The translations under genes were made by a program, and so were the position numbers. 64,000 bases of DNA, from positions 62,129,160 to 62,193,159 of the forward strand of contig OX104130.1 of assembly GCA_944470555.2 (NCBI GenBank), given 5' to 3'. Positions 12,789 to 25,075 of the stretch are shown one piece after another. The number at the start of each line of letters is the position of its first letter. The stretch's first letter is position 1. Source of the DNA: Heterobilharzia americana. Its lineage: Eukaryota > Platyhelminthes > Trematoda > Strigeidida > Schistosomatidae. Under the pieces are notes generated by a model. It searched no databases. It was not told where the DNA came from and saw nothing but the letters and a program-made list of their open reading frames with translations.

Positions 12789-12950
12789 TTAAATGAGTTC
12801 CCAGGTGTGGCATGTGGATGATGTTGGTCTGAATCTCATGGAGGAAATCAGTTCCTTCGAGTTTGTAGACACACCTTGCTGACAAGTGCTAACAAGCACA
12901 AGACCTAGGTTAAGAGGTTCCTGTTGATTGCCTTCAACCAACAAACATCT
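12789..12950 (+). repeat. HHR-bearing SINE, second sequence family
   Basis: A tRNA-like head is followed by the ribozyme region gctgacaagtgc...gcac. The family layout is CTGACGA, stem II GTGC/GCAC, GAAA, a short stem III and a GTC site. In this copy G8 of the core is A and GAAA is AAGA, so it is inactive. Related copies are at 14698, 26710, 31070 (minus) and 45590 (minus). Confidence 0.6.
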
Positions 12951-14697
12951 TTCAAAGTGCAACGCGATGGTAAGCCTTCTGGCTAGGTGGCCACAATACA
13001 AAATGACTAGTAGAATTCGGTCAAGATTCAGGACGAGGCAGTATGAAATTGGTTGCTCACCAGTGACAACGAAATATTTCTTTTCTTATAATATTTATAA
13101 TTCGTCATCAGTAATAAAACAGTTGGGGATAACAATTAGTTGCAACCTTGACAGATGTTTGAAGTTTAAACAGCCAAAAATGTAAACATAATCGACCTCG
13201 AGTGTCCAGATAAATCAAGTCGATGGATAGCATAACAAGGAACTGGTACCTTTATAAACATAATCAACAGAACGTTACGTGTAGATCCTATAATGATAAT
13301 GATTTCAGGTATTAGTGTAGCTATTGAACATTTATTGCTGTAAAACAAGATGGTCATGAAGTCAGTACAGATTTTGAAGGTTGATAAGTACACTAGATTT
13401 CACGCAGAGTTAATAGAGATTATACATATATATAACATTTTAAATCTATCTGAGGCAAAGGACAAGTAGCATGTTGGTTGGTTTCTACAAAGTTTTCACC
13501 ATTAATGGCCATTAACAAAAGAATTTTCAAATACCAAGAAGCAACGGATGTTTGTTTTGAGATTCCTTGATAGTTAGTAGTATCTTAAGGTGAACATGTC
13601 ATAGCTTAGCCAATTGTTCATAGCTAACAAGAATTTATTTTCCAAAAGATGTATGATAAATGAAGATGTAAATCATCAATTCGGATGATTGTCAGTTTCC
13701 AAACACTGGACTACCTTTTGATCAGCAACCGTAGAGTATTGTGTTACTCCTTGTATGTCATCATTAAGTTAAATACATAAGTTTATATTCATATCAACAC
13801 CACCATCAAGCACATGTAGTTAATACCGAAATGGACTATTGAAGGCATCTATAAAGTATAAAAAAATTTAATGGTAACATGTAACCGGTTAAAAAAATCA
13901 CATTATATTAAAATCATGGTCACTGTACTAGTTGTTTACATACAGTTTTTCATATGATAATTCTACAGCTTGTGATCCAATAAGAAAAACTTACAGTTGA
14001 TTGAATGTCATATTATCGTAAATGATGTTCATAGCATCAGAAACAGTTCATTATTGTATCAGTCGATTTCATTTTCACTTTATTGTAAGTCGATAATTTA
14101 TTCAGTATATTAACTACATCAATATGTAAGTTTTAGAAATTAACCAAGAGACCACTAGCTGTTAGCCATTATTTAATGTTCAGTATATTTTTACTTATTT
14201 TGACTCAGATATTTATCACATGTCTACTGAAAAACCAAATCATTACACCAATCAGTTCAGTCATTGCCTAAAAAGTTAAACGAGTAAAATTTTGATGTAA
14301 ATTGTGGATTTCATGTAAGTGTCTAGCTCCTGGAGAAGTAAGATTATAATCCTAAAAAAACTATTGAAGGTAAAGAATCTGTTTTTAGAGAGTGTACACA
14401 TAAAATTGTAGTTGCTAGCAGTTCTGTTCCATCATAATGAATACCATTCTAGAACATTTTTATTCATCAAATAAATCGAAGTGATGCAAGTATACCAAAT
14501 CTTTATCTGCCTTAGAAAGTAATTTATCGTTAAAACATTTATGATGATAATTTCTTCTAAAGAATATCCTTGTATAACTAGTAAAAGATTTTCATCAGTT
14601 CACTTTAGAGATAACTAATCCTCTTAATAGGTAATTTATTCAAAAACTGTCCTTAAGTACATTATTTAGTCACTGGAGAACAATGTAGTTAACAAGC
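12951..14697. other. No recognisable feature
   Basis: About 1.7 kb of AT-rich sequence without retroelement motifs or credible coding frames. Confidence 0.5.
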
Positions 14698-14870
14698 AAG
14701 GAGGTTCAAATGGCTCAGTGGTAGCATTGTTGACTAACAGTACTGGTGATGTTGGCTGGAATCTCACACGAGAATCACTTCTCTTGAGGTTACAGACACA
14801 CCCTTCTGACGTATGCCAACAAGCATGAAACAAAGGTTCAAGGCCTCCAGCCAACTAACATCGCGTTTGA
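14698..14870 (+). repeat. HHR-bearing SINE, second sequence family
   Basis: The tRNA-like head is clear (box A-like tggctcagtggtagc near 14712; degenerate box B ggaatctcac). The ribozyme region at 14806-14850 reads CTGACGT (A9 lost). Stem II has changed to ATGC/GCAT (14813-14816 with 14823-14826), where the closing G-C of other copies is A-T, a base-paired double change. GAAA is intact. Confidence 0.65.
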
Positions 14871-15597
14871 GTGTTATTATGATAGATGTTATTGAAAATA
14901 CATAGTATTGTGGCTATTACTCACATCTTTTGAAAGCTTCTTCTGCACTATTTCAATAATACGAAATGAATCTTCTGAAACTATGTACTTGTTGTTGACT
15001 AGATGGAATTTTTGATTGATCTAAATTCACCTTTACTGATCTATGGCGAAACGTGTTGATGTCAACGTTAGAAATTCTACCTCAGCATACGGTTAACATA
15101 CGTAGATCTACAGAAGCTGCTGAAGGCAAGGAAGCCAGCAGCTGTGGTGGTTTACCGTTCGTCAAATGCCTTCATTTTTAGATGGCTAGTTAAAGTGATT
15201 CGTAGAGTTGTGGCATCTTACAATAACCTACGCAATGCAATGTCGTGTACTTTATCACCAATGGACTGCAAATTGAAATGAAGTTTGTTTTTATCTACCA
15301 TGTTGTATTTTTTCGGCATGCTACTTTAGTGTGGTTTTCATCAACAGATCTTTCTGAGTACCTATTTCCAATGAATATGTAGACGTCAGAAATCCCAGTT
15401 CCCTTTCTGATGTACCAGGTGTTCAGATTCTATGGATTCGAGATGAAAGGGAATGGATTGGATTTTTCCCCAGTTTTTAGGAACTTAACTGTGCAAATTG
15501 GTCATTTGTTAATTTCATACATATGTCTAATTAATAAATCTTTTCAAAGTGATTCGTCTTCTCATCTTGTAAGTGACAGTATAATTGCAACTTAAAC
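14871..15597. other. No recognisable feature
   Basis: AT-rich flank of RTE copy A. The plus frame at 15410-15595 has no recognisable domain. Confidence 0.45.
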
Positions 15598-16555
15598 TTA
15601 TTATTGTGTTATTATTTGTCTCTTGGTTTCCTAGTGGAACATACGGATTCAGTAGCACGTCGCCATTTCACTCTCTCCCCTCCAGTCTCCTTAACCTGGC
15701 TACACCACTGTCCACCAGCTTCCATTTCTTTCCCACACGATCTCCTCCATGTCACCATCACCACGGACACTCATCTCGTCGCTTCCCATGCTAGTTCCAT
15801 CCGACGGCCTGCCCTAGCCCGATACCTGATGTCCCCAAACCGTTTTCTCAGTCTATGTCCAGTCCAGTCAAATCAAATCCATCTCCACTCTCTTCCTCTG
15901 CATATTTGTTCGACGAAGGGTTGTTGGTTGGTTCCTTGCCAACCAGAGTGAGATCCTTGTTGCATATACTTTCTGGTCAGCTATATGATCTTGAGTATCG
16001 AGTGAGAGAGTGTAGGTGGCAGCTGTTGTTGATGTATGTCTGCAGTTTGTTGGAAATGCCTTTCGTAACTTGTCGAGTCTCTCAACCATCACATGGAAGC
16101 TCTGAATTACTTGACTGAAATTAGTATTGAAAATCCGGAACTTGTTAACTCTTTATGCTGAGTGCAGTGCAGTGCAGTGCAGAGCAATAGATGTGCACAC
16201 TGATTTCAGGTTAATAAAGGAAGGCCTGTCTTACTCTTCCGATACTAGCTTTGACATCCCCATCTGTGTTTGTGATGCCTGTAGTTGAAACGATGCTGTC
16301 TTGCCTGGGCAGTTGAAAGAGACAACTTCCTTTAGATTGCTCTCGTTGATGTTGGTTGGTGCTTGTTGTTGGTTGGGTATCTTCATCATCTCTGTCTTCT
16401 CTACATTCACTTGAAGTCCCATCTTCGATGCCTCACCTCTTCTGTCAACATGTTAGTTTTCGTCTGTAGATCTTCGAATCTGTGCCACAAGACATTAGAC
16501 ATAAATCATCATCATTGGCGAAATCCAAATCTGCTTCTGGTGTCTTTTCATCGGT

Positions 16556-16832
<277 letters not shown>

Positions 16833-16976
16833 CTATGCCCCTCTTCTCACAGCTCCTCACACTTTGTTGCATGATCCAGTCCAGTTCCGTCCAGTTGACC
16901 ACAATCACGAAGATGATCGGTGTTAGTAGGTGGCAACTTTGTCTTACTCCTTCCTGTCTTCACTTCAAAGGCATCA

Positions 16977-17003
16977 CTGAGCTGAGCTGAGCTGAGCTGA
17001 GCT
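16977..17003. repeat. (AGCTG)n tract inside RTE copy A
   Basis: About five units of a gagct pentamer replace the single agctcagtga of copies B and D. Copy C has about eight units at the same place. Confidence 0.85.
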
Positions 17004-17091
17004 TTCCATTATGCTGAGAATCACTAGACATGTGGCATCATATTGCATAGCATAGCATATAGCTAATGAATGAGGTTGATAAAGGCTTGTG

Positions 17092-17418
17092 TCACTGAAA
17101 GCACAGTGTTGGAGCAGCTGCCTGCCAAATCACATTTCGGTTGACGTTATCGAAGGCCTTATCGAAGTCGATGAAGTTGAGGTAAGGTGAAGAGTTGACT
17201 GCCATTCTATGCTGTGTTCTGTGATTCGGTGTAGTGCAGAGTAGCATTGCAATTTGATTTCCATATGATTTGTTTTTCCTGAAGTAAAATACCCAGCCTG
17301 TTCCGGTCGTAATTTTGGATGCAGAGCATTCTTCAGTCTCTCCAGGATGATGTGGCTTGATATTTTGCTTGATGTGAATAGGGATGAAGCATGATTTTGC
17401 ACCAGTTCTTGCAAACAC
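17092..17418 (-). pseudogene. RTE copy A reverse transcriptase fragment
   Basis: A 108-codon open stretch holding RT fingers and palm motif A (NFIDFDKAFDNVNR) near its C-terminal end, where the family reads NFIDFEKAFDSVDR. The first part (FARTGAKSCFIPIHIKQNI) is out of frame relative to the family (KNWRGITLLS), so a frameshift lies inside. The downstream palm is split by the AGCTG and CCAG tracts. It cannot make a working RT. Confidence 0.8.
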
Positions 17419-18580
17419 TTAGGTGGTCATTCTTTGGGAGTTTGACAAGGTGGTCCTTCTTCCAATCAGTGAACATGTACCTCTCCTTCCTTCCTCCCTT
17501 CCTTCCAAATCTTCTGCAGTAGTGGAGTGATGATGTCCACCACTGATGTTTCTGCGTCCTTTTTCAGTGGTTCTGGTGGAATTCCATCTGGTCCTGCTGC
17601 TTTCCTCGATTCCAGTAACTTGATGGCTTTCAGGACTTGACTTCTGCTTTTGTTGGAGGGTTTGTGTTGACTGGTAATTCTGTGACTGAGTGTGCTGCTG
17701 GTGGTATTTCTGGACGAATTGCAGGTGGTTTTGTTGTTGGTGGTGATGATGGTGGTCGATTCAAGAGATATTTGAAGTGGTCAGTCTACCGTTTACTTTG
17801 TTTCTCCTCTTTGGTGTTGACTAATTTTCCTTCACCAACTTTCATTGGTTTCATCTGTGTTGATCTCTTGACTGTGAGTAATCCGGTTATTTGAATGATA
17901 TGGTGATGTCAGACCTCTGTCTCCCTTACCAGCAGCCTGTTCTGTTTTAGTTGTGAGTTTGTCGGAGAAGTGTGTTTTGTCTTTTCGTGTGCTCTTCTTC
18001 ACTTCTTTGTCCAGTGTAGTGTTTTATACATTGTACTCACTTCCTCTTCTCGTTATTCATCCATGCACTGTACCGCACTGCACTGCATTGCACTGTTTCA
18101 TCTTCCGATTCACTATCTCCCTCTCCCTCCTCTATCAGCTTCCATGTGTCCGTCGAGATCCATTCCTTGTCTTGTCTTGTCTTGTCTTGTCCTCTTCCTT
18201 CCTAACACCACTATGCAGGTTTCCTACACGCCTCTTCCAAACAGTTCCAGTGTTCTTACACGCATGTTTCCTCAATTATACTGCCTAATGTCTCTCATTT
18301 TGTCCTGATAACTGAATGACTGATTGACTGACTGACTGACGTGAAGGTGTCCTTTGAAATTTCGTCCTTCAGTTCAGTTTCTCTTCTGGGTGTTCAACCT
18401 GAACTCTGGTCTATCATCACCAACTTCTGTGGAGGCTTTTAACTTGATTTGGGAGTCAGGTTTCTTGCATTAGATAGTGAACGAGTGAGTGAGTGAGTGA
18501 GTGATTGGTGTGAACCTACATCCGCCCACCTTCTTCATCTGATCTGATCTTGTATCCAGTAGACTGTGTCTCCACTTTGT

Positions 18581-19060
<480 letters not shown>

Positions 19061-19547
19061 TGAGATTTTGATGTGGCCAATTGGGTTGTGGTCATGTGGA
19101 TTACTGATTGCAGTTGTCAGTAGAACTCCTCCTTGTTGTCTTCATCTGCATTATTTGTAGGTGCGTAGCTTAGCGTATCATTGAATGATTGTGGATCTCC
19201 TTCCTCTTCACTTGAATCCATCTTGCTTTCATGATGCTGTTGTTGGAGGAGGAGATTGGTTTCCACTGCATGAGAGCCTTTGATGTTCTTGGAGACATGA
19301 TGATAGCCACTTCACAAGTCAGTGTGCTCTATCGTGGTAGTTGTCTGGGTGACGATATCGGAGTAGATTATTGACTGTGTAGTTGACAGTTTGGAGAGTC
19401 GACTTGCATTGCATCTGCAGATTCCTCTCAGATTCCTATCACTTTTATGATATATATTTTCTCATTTGTTTTGGAATTTGGGCATCCTTGGTATGTTGAA
19501 ACATAGTGTGGATATTCCATGTCGCTATGTTTATTTTTGCATTCGTC

Positions 19548-19567
19548 GAGAGAGAGAGAGAGAGAGG
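19548..19567. repeat. (GA)n tract at start of RTE copy A endonuclease
   Basis: About 20 bases of GA dinucleotide just upstream of the endonuclease start. The same site carries about 47 bases in copy C and about 20 in copy E. Copy B has only ttctctcgatg here. Confidence 0.9.
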
Positions 19568-19974
19568 AGACACATCGGTGAATTTGTTTCGTGAAGGCTT
19601 TCATTAACTGGTTTGATTTCATCTCCCCGATTCCAGTAGGGAATCAGTTTATTTTTTCATATTCTAGTTTTATATATTGGTTTTACGGGGTACGGTTGTT
19701 AGGTCTATGTCCAATCTGCCCCCTTCATTTAGGCTTAGGACTGTCGATTAAACTAGGCAAGGTTTACATAAACTTGGCTAGCTTCAATATATTCTACTAG
19801 GATTTAGACCTATGCTAAAAGTTATTTGGCAACGGAGTATAAATAGATATCATGTTATTAGTGTATGAAGATGGAGTATACTTGTAAAAATTTGTGAAGC
19901 ATGTGAACGACTGTTTGTTAGGTTTTTCTTCTATTTGATAAATAAGTCATCAGATTTAAAAATTGCTGGACATT

Positions 19975-19987
19975 ATAAGTATTTTAA
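19975..19987 (+). repeat. Target-site duplication of RTE copy B, left
   Basis: The 13-mer ataagtattttaa directly precedes the element start cctcgcctgg and recurs at 23320-23332 after the 3' tail. Confidence 0.88.
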
Positions 19988-20209
19988 CCTCGCCTGGTTA
20001 ACTAGTTCACTAGTTACTAGCCGGTCCTAAGCCCTGATAAAGAGGGAAGGTTGGGCATAGGGCTAGCAACCCTACCCCGTAAAACAAATCTAACCGCTAA
20101 AGAAACTCCAAAGCACAAACAAAATATAAAAAAATGAAAACAAACTTATTCCCCGCTGGAATCGGAGAGGCGAAATGACGCCAGTTGGTGAAAGCCTTCG
20201 GGAAGCCAA

Positions 20210-21006
20210 TTGGCCGGGCCGATGTGTCTTCTCTCGATGAAAGCGAAAGTAAACGTGGGGACATGGAATGTCCGTACGATGATTGAACCCAGCAAGGCAG
20301 CTCAGATTGCAAAGGAGATGAGAAGGTATAACATCGAAGTGCTTGGGATTTGCGAAAGCAGATGGAATGGGAGTGGACTCTCCAAACTGTCAACTGGAGA
20401 ATCAATAATCTACTCCGATATTGTCACTCAGACGACACGACAACCACGAGCACACTGAGTTTTGGAGTGGCTATCATGATGTCCCTCTCTCAAGAGCATC
20501 GAAGGCTCTCATGCAGTGGGAACCAATCTCCTCCTGCAGGATCATGACAGCAAGGTTCAGTTCAAAAGGAAGGAAGGTCACAATCATACAGTGCTACGCT
20601 ATGCACCTACAAATAATGCAGAGCAAGAGAAAAAGGAGGAATTCTACAGACAACTTCAATCAACACTGGACAAGACCCCACCTCAGTTGGAGATATCAAA
20701 ATTCTAATGGGTGACATGAATGCCAAACTGGGAGGGGACAACACAGGAAGAGAACTAACCATGGGTCGAGAGGCGCTAGGTGAAATGATGAACGAGAATG
20801 GAGAATTGTTTGCAGACTTCTGCGCATTCAACGATTTGGTGATTGGAGTCAGTCAGGCAGTGTGTTCAAGCACAAGGATATCCACAAAGCGACATGGATT
20901 TCACCAGACACCGGGACACACTAAAATCAAATCGACTTTATCTCAATCTCAAGAAAATGGAGACGCAGTCTACTTGACACAAGGTCAAGAAGAGGAGCAG
21001 ATGTAG
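20210..21006 (+). pseudogene. RTE copy B AP-like endonuclease (frameshifted)
   Basis: The domain nicks target DNA for target-primed reverse transcription. The N-terminus reads VNVGTWNVRTM (20250-20282), then EMRRYNIEVLGICESRW. After a frameshift near 20435 the track continues in other frames, with IQCYA at 20589-20603. MGDMNAKLGGDNTGRE (20707-20754) is the catalytic GDxNA block, followed by LGEMMNENGELFADFCAFND. At least three frame changes separate these pieces and a further one follows near 20860. Key N, D and A residues are still readable. The region corresponds to the craniofacial development protein 2-like annotation often given to such elements. Confidence 0.88.
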
Positions 21007-21118
21007 GTTCAGACAACGCACTATCTAGTGTAAGGAACCTGCCTTCCAAATCAAGTTAAAAGCCTTCAAGGAAGCTGGTGATAGACCTCAGTTCAAGTAC
21101 AACACTCGAAACTGAAGG

Positions 21119-21591
21119 ATGAAACTGAAAAGGAGATCTTCACGGCAGTCAGCCATCAAGAGAAAATGGGAGATATCGAGGGACATCCCTGAACAAACCT
21201 GTGTGGAAGAACACTGGAAGTCTTTGAAAGCTATGTGGAAAGAAACCTGCACAGCCGTATTAGGAAGGAAGAAGAAAGAAGACAAGGAATGGATCTCGAT
21301 GGATACCTGGAAGCTGATAGAGGAGAGGAGGATGGTGAAACAGAAGATAAACCAGTGCAGTGCAAGGATGCACAACGACAGGAGGAACTGAGTACAATGC
21401 ATAAAACACTGGATAAAGAAGTGAAGAAGAGTGGGTGGAAAGACAAAAGACACTTCTACGAAACACTGGCAAGGGAAGCAGAACAGGCTGCAGGTAGGAG
21501 AGAGAGAGACCTGACAACACTATATCAAATAACCATGTTACAATCTGGTACTGAAGAGATCAACACAGATGAAACCAATAAAAGATGATGA
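21119..21591 (+). pseudogene. RTE copy B linker between endonuclease and RT
   Basis: Charged, basic helical region. Readable pieces are EEHWKSLKAMWKETCTAVLG and KKEDKEWISMDTW in one frame (to 21391), then KEVKKSGWKDKRHFYETLA in another (to about 21580). This matches the linker of the family, where WISxET(L/W)xxIxER is usual. One frameshift near 21360-21400. Confidence 0.8.
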
Positions 21592-21630
21592 CGGAAATTT
21601 AATTACGAAAGAAGAGAAACAGAGGAAACA

Positions 21631-22969
21631 ATGGGCCGACCACTTCAAAAAGCTCTTGAATCGACCACCACCATCACCACCTGCACTTCGTCCAGAAATA
21701 CCACCTGCAGCCCAGCCACAGAACTACAAGTGAACATAAATCCTGCAGCGAAAATGGAAGTCCTGAACGCCATAAAGCTACTGAAATGCGGGAAAGCAGC
21801 AGGACCACATGGGATCCCACCAGAAGCACTGAAAACAGACGCAGAGACAACAGCGGACATGCTCACACCACACCACTATTGCAGAAGGTGTGGAGGGAAG
21901 AGAAGGTACCTGGTCATTAGAAGAAGGGTTACCTTGTCAAACTGTCGAAGAAAGGAGACCTCAGTGATTGCAAGAACTGGCGCGGAATCACCCTCCTATC
22001 CACCCCAAGTAAAATATTAAGCTGCATCATCCTGGAGAGGCTTAAAAATGCACTGGATTCAAAACTACTACCGGAACAGGCAGGCTTCAGGAAGTACAAA
22101 TCATGTGCAGACCAAATTGCAATACCACACTACGCATCATCATAGAACAGAGCATAGAATGGCAATCAGCTCTCTACCTCAACTTCATCGACTTTGAGAA
22201 GGCCTTTGACAGCGTCGACCGAGAAGTAATTTGGAAACTGCTTCACTACTACGGAGTACCGCAAACCTTTATCCGCCTCATTCAACAACTATATGAAGAT
22301 GCCACATGCCAAGTAATTCACAATGGGAAGCTCAGTGATGCCTTTGAAGTGAAGACAGGAGTGAAACAAGGTTGTCTACTATCCCCCATGATATTCCTGA
22401 TTGTGGTGGACTGGATCATGCAACAAACAGTGGGCAGCGAGAAGAGGGGGATGCACTGGACTGCGGAAAAGAACCTAGAAGACTTGGATTTCGCCAAAGA
22501 TGACTTGTGCCTGATGTCACATAAACTTGAAGATCTGCAGGCAAAAACTAACAAGTTGACAGAAGAGGCAGCGAAGACGGGACTTCAAGTGAATATAGAG
22601 AAGACAGAGGTGATGAAGATACCGCACCAACAACTCCAACTCCAACAACAAACTCCAATCACCGTCAACGGGAGAAACTTAGAGGAAGTAACCTCCTTCA
22701 CTTATCTAGGAAGCACTGTTTCAACTACAGGCGAAGCAAGCACAGACGAGGACGTCAAAGTCAGAGTCGGAAAAGCAAGACAGGTGTTCATTAGCCTGAA
22801 ACCAGTGTGGAGATCTACTGCACTGTACTCAGCATGTGGAACAAGATACGGATTTTCAACACTAACGTCAAGTCAGTGCTTCTGTATGGTTGAGAGACTT
22901 GGCGCGTCACGAAAGGGATTTCCAATAAACTACAGACATTCATCAATAACTGCTTACGTTCGCTACTGA
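21631..22969 (+). pseudogene. RTE copy B reverse transcriptase (frameshifted)
   Basis: Fingers IKLLKCGKAAGPHGIPPEAL lie at 21765-21830. A frameshift follows near 21875. The 288-codon frame 22103-22969 carries IIEQSIEWQSALYLNFIDF, motif A (FIDFEKAFDSVDRE), VPQTFIRLIQQLYEDATCQV, motif B (KTGVKQGCLLSPMIF), and motif C. Motif C reads LDFAKDDLCLMSH: the usual FADD box (kept in copy I as LDFADDLYLMSH) has an extra Lys codon between Ala and Asp. The thumb shows FTYLGSTVSTTG. A frameshift near 22820 scrambles the rest. It would not polymerise DNA as it stands. Confidence 0.9.
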
Positions 22970-22976
22970 AGATCAG

Positions 22977-23311
22977 ATGGCCAGAATAATAAGAATAAGC
23001 AACAAGAAACTCTGGGAACGAACCAACCAAGAACCTATCACACAACAAATATGCAGGAGGAAGTGGAGATGGATTGGGCATACACTGAGAAGGCCGACTG
23101 GGGACATCACGCGTCAGGCCAGTCACTCGAGTGGAATCCCCATGGGAAGCGACGAGTTGGACGTCCGAGGGTGACATGGAGGAGGTCGTGCGAGGAGGAA
23201 ATGAGGGCTTGTGGGCTGTCGTGGAACCAGGTTCAAAAGATCTCAGAGAACAGAGGTCACTGGAGACGTGCTACTGAAGCCCTATGTTCCACTAGGAACT
23301 CAAGGGACTAA
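22977..23311 (+). pseudogene. RTE copy B C-terminal domain
   Basis: [20 protein letters not shown] then [15 protein letters not shown], continuing in the next frame as [20 protein letters not shown] and EEEMRACGLSWNQVQKISEN and finally EALCSTRNSRD. This is the standard C-terminal end of schistosome RTE ORFs. The 3' UTR is essentially absent and the stop is followed at once by the (TAA)n tail. One frameshift at about 23110 separates the halves. Confidence 0.88.
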
Positions 23312-23319
23312 TAATAATA

Positions 23320-23332
23320 ATAAGTATTTTAA
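23320..23332 (+). repeat. Target-site duplication of RTE copy B, right
   Basis: Second copy of ataagtattttaa. Its first three bases merge with the (TAA)n tail. Confidence 0.85.
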
Positions 23333-23564
23333 AAGCCCTCAAACTGATCTGCATATTTCGTCATTTAAGACAAAATGATCTGACCACTAGAAATACATTT
23401 CATTCATTGTTAGCTGAAATGATCACTAGTATAGCCAAACAAACTCAATTTACACTGAAAATAAATCATTCAGATTAACTGAAGCCGTTCAACTGATTTA
23501 GATGAATACATATATCATGAAGTGGAAATGAAATGTAGGACCATTGTTAACAGATCTTACAAGC

Positions 23565-23750
23565 TTGACATTAATGATGGATAGTAGCTAACAGTGGAAT
23601 CCAGAACAGGCGTTTTGTTCCATTTCGGACTCGTCAGCTGGATGTATGCACTTCCCACTGAACGATGTTATTCTTATTAAGACTTAAAATACCGGCAATA
23701 TCAAGGCATCTGTGCACAAGCCCATATGCCAATAGAAACCGATCATTTTG
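23565..23750. repeat. HHR-bearing SINE, minus copy fused to plus-strand tail
   Basis: Minus-strand ribozyme and head region (23570-23685), then a plus-strand tail (ccggcaatatcaaggcatctg...) without its own head. The minus hammerhead keeps CTGACGA but has AAAA for GAAA and GTT for GTC. Another example of an inverted junction within this family. Confidence 0.6.
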
Positions 23751-25063
23751 TTTCAATCAACGATAGAATAATACAAGCAACATCATAGTTCTTACTGGTG
23801 ATTACTTTTCTTCAGCCGAACATTTATGGTGGCAACGCGTTTTCTACTGAAGACCTATCTAGTTTAACACAGATCGTGTAGTTTCTATATAATTGAGAAA
23901 GTGAACATTCATTAGGTACTGTTGTTCTCCAGTTTATTTGCGCACTACTAAACAGGATTGTATTCATCGATCATTCTGCATGTTATTGCAAAGTTGGTTC
24001 ATCACATTTGTATAAATTACCATACAAATGTAGATATCATTTTATACAAACCAAAAATTATTAATTCCGATGACATTTTGCCGGTTATGGTGATCTTAGT
24101 TTATTAAAGTAGCAGTCGGCAAAGCATTATTTCTCAAACAGTCGGTTTAGTTAGGTATGCGTCTAAAACTTCATATGTATGGTGACAAGCACACATTGGT
24201 ATTTAAAATCAGGATATGGGGTATTTTATTCACCCTATAACTTCATTTATGACTGAGTTTATAGCTGAGAAACAAAATCTTCAGGATCTAAAATCATAGT
24301 CATAATCAGCTAGTCAGATTCAAGTGATCTGAACTAATTTGGCTCTGTGAACCGAATTTGTCCGGGTACGTCGCTGATGACCTGACTCTCAAACAAGCGA
24401 AATGGTCGTCAGGTGTTTAGATCAGTGTGATCTGGATGGCGAAATTTACAGCTCAGTAGTAGTTTAAACAATTAACTGGAAGAAAAGCTACTTTGTTTTC
24501 GGTCTATTAGCCATTCAAGCTGCATGGTAATCACAGGACTTGGTTAGGATATGTGTCGATTGTTTTATAATGTGAACACCTCACACAAATCATTATAGTC
24601 GATGACTGCTTGTCAATTAGTCAAACATCAGTTAAATATTTAGGCAAAGGATTGGTCGTATGTTGCTTGTCAGTTGGTTATCATATAAATTTGCTTGTCC
24701 CGTACATTTGTGTGAAATCGTTATGGAATTCCTATCCACAAGTGTGGTTCAGCATCTGAAAAAGAGCTACTAGCATTGATGAAAAAAAGTATAACTCAAT
24801 ACAACTCAGTGTATAATAATTAAACTTTGAGTAGTATTAACAGCTTCATCAATCTTGGTCAACCTAAACCATCTTTATTATTTTCCATCACAATCTTGTC
24901 AATTCATGAAAGTACACTGCATAACATGTTTCTTATTACAAGCATATCCTATATTGTATAGGTTATTAGGCAGCTGAAAAGGATTCACGAAATTCATGCA
25001 TCCTACCTCTGCTAATATTGTTCTTCTTGCTTTGTTCAAATATAGCATGAATTTTTACATTAA
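23751..25063. other. No recognisable feature
   Basis: AT-rich target sequence between repeats. No credible coding or RNA signal seen. Confidence 0.5.
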
Positions 25064-25075
25064 AATTTTGTATTT
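25064..25075 (+). repeat. Target-site duplication of RTE copy I, left
   Basis: The 12-mer aattttgtattt recurs at 26136-26147 on the other side of the element. Confidence 0.82.

Larger units (their letters stand above)
19988..23322 (+). mobile_element. RTE/SR2-type non-LTR retrotransposon, copy B (full-length)
   Basis: A complete insertion of about 3.3 kb bounded by a 13-bp target-site duplication. In order it holds a 5' UTR of about 230 bp (cctcgcctgg ... ccctaccccg), an AP-type endonuclease, a basic linker, an RT (fingers AAGPHGIPPEALK, motif A NFIDFEKAFDSVDR, motif B GVKQGCLLSP), a C-terminal [11 protein letters not shown] domain, and a (TAA)n tail. It is closest to the ancestral form, lacking the microsatellite tracts of copies A and C, but several frameshifts break the ORF and the catalytic motif has an extra codon. 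It lies head to head with copy A, the 5' ends 225 bp apart. Confidence 0.92.

Noticed and set aside
15604..16118. Plus-strand open frames (87-115 codons) at the 3' end of copy A and similar ones at 38703-39240, 49190-49468 and 51245-51523
   Set aside because: They are antisense shadows of the conserved RTE C-terminal domain.
19988..20100. HDV-like ribozyme at the RTE 5' end
   Set aside because: Such ribozymes are known in some RTE and R2 elements, but I could not build the nested double pseudoknot from the first 100 bases of copies B or D.
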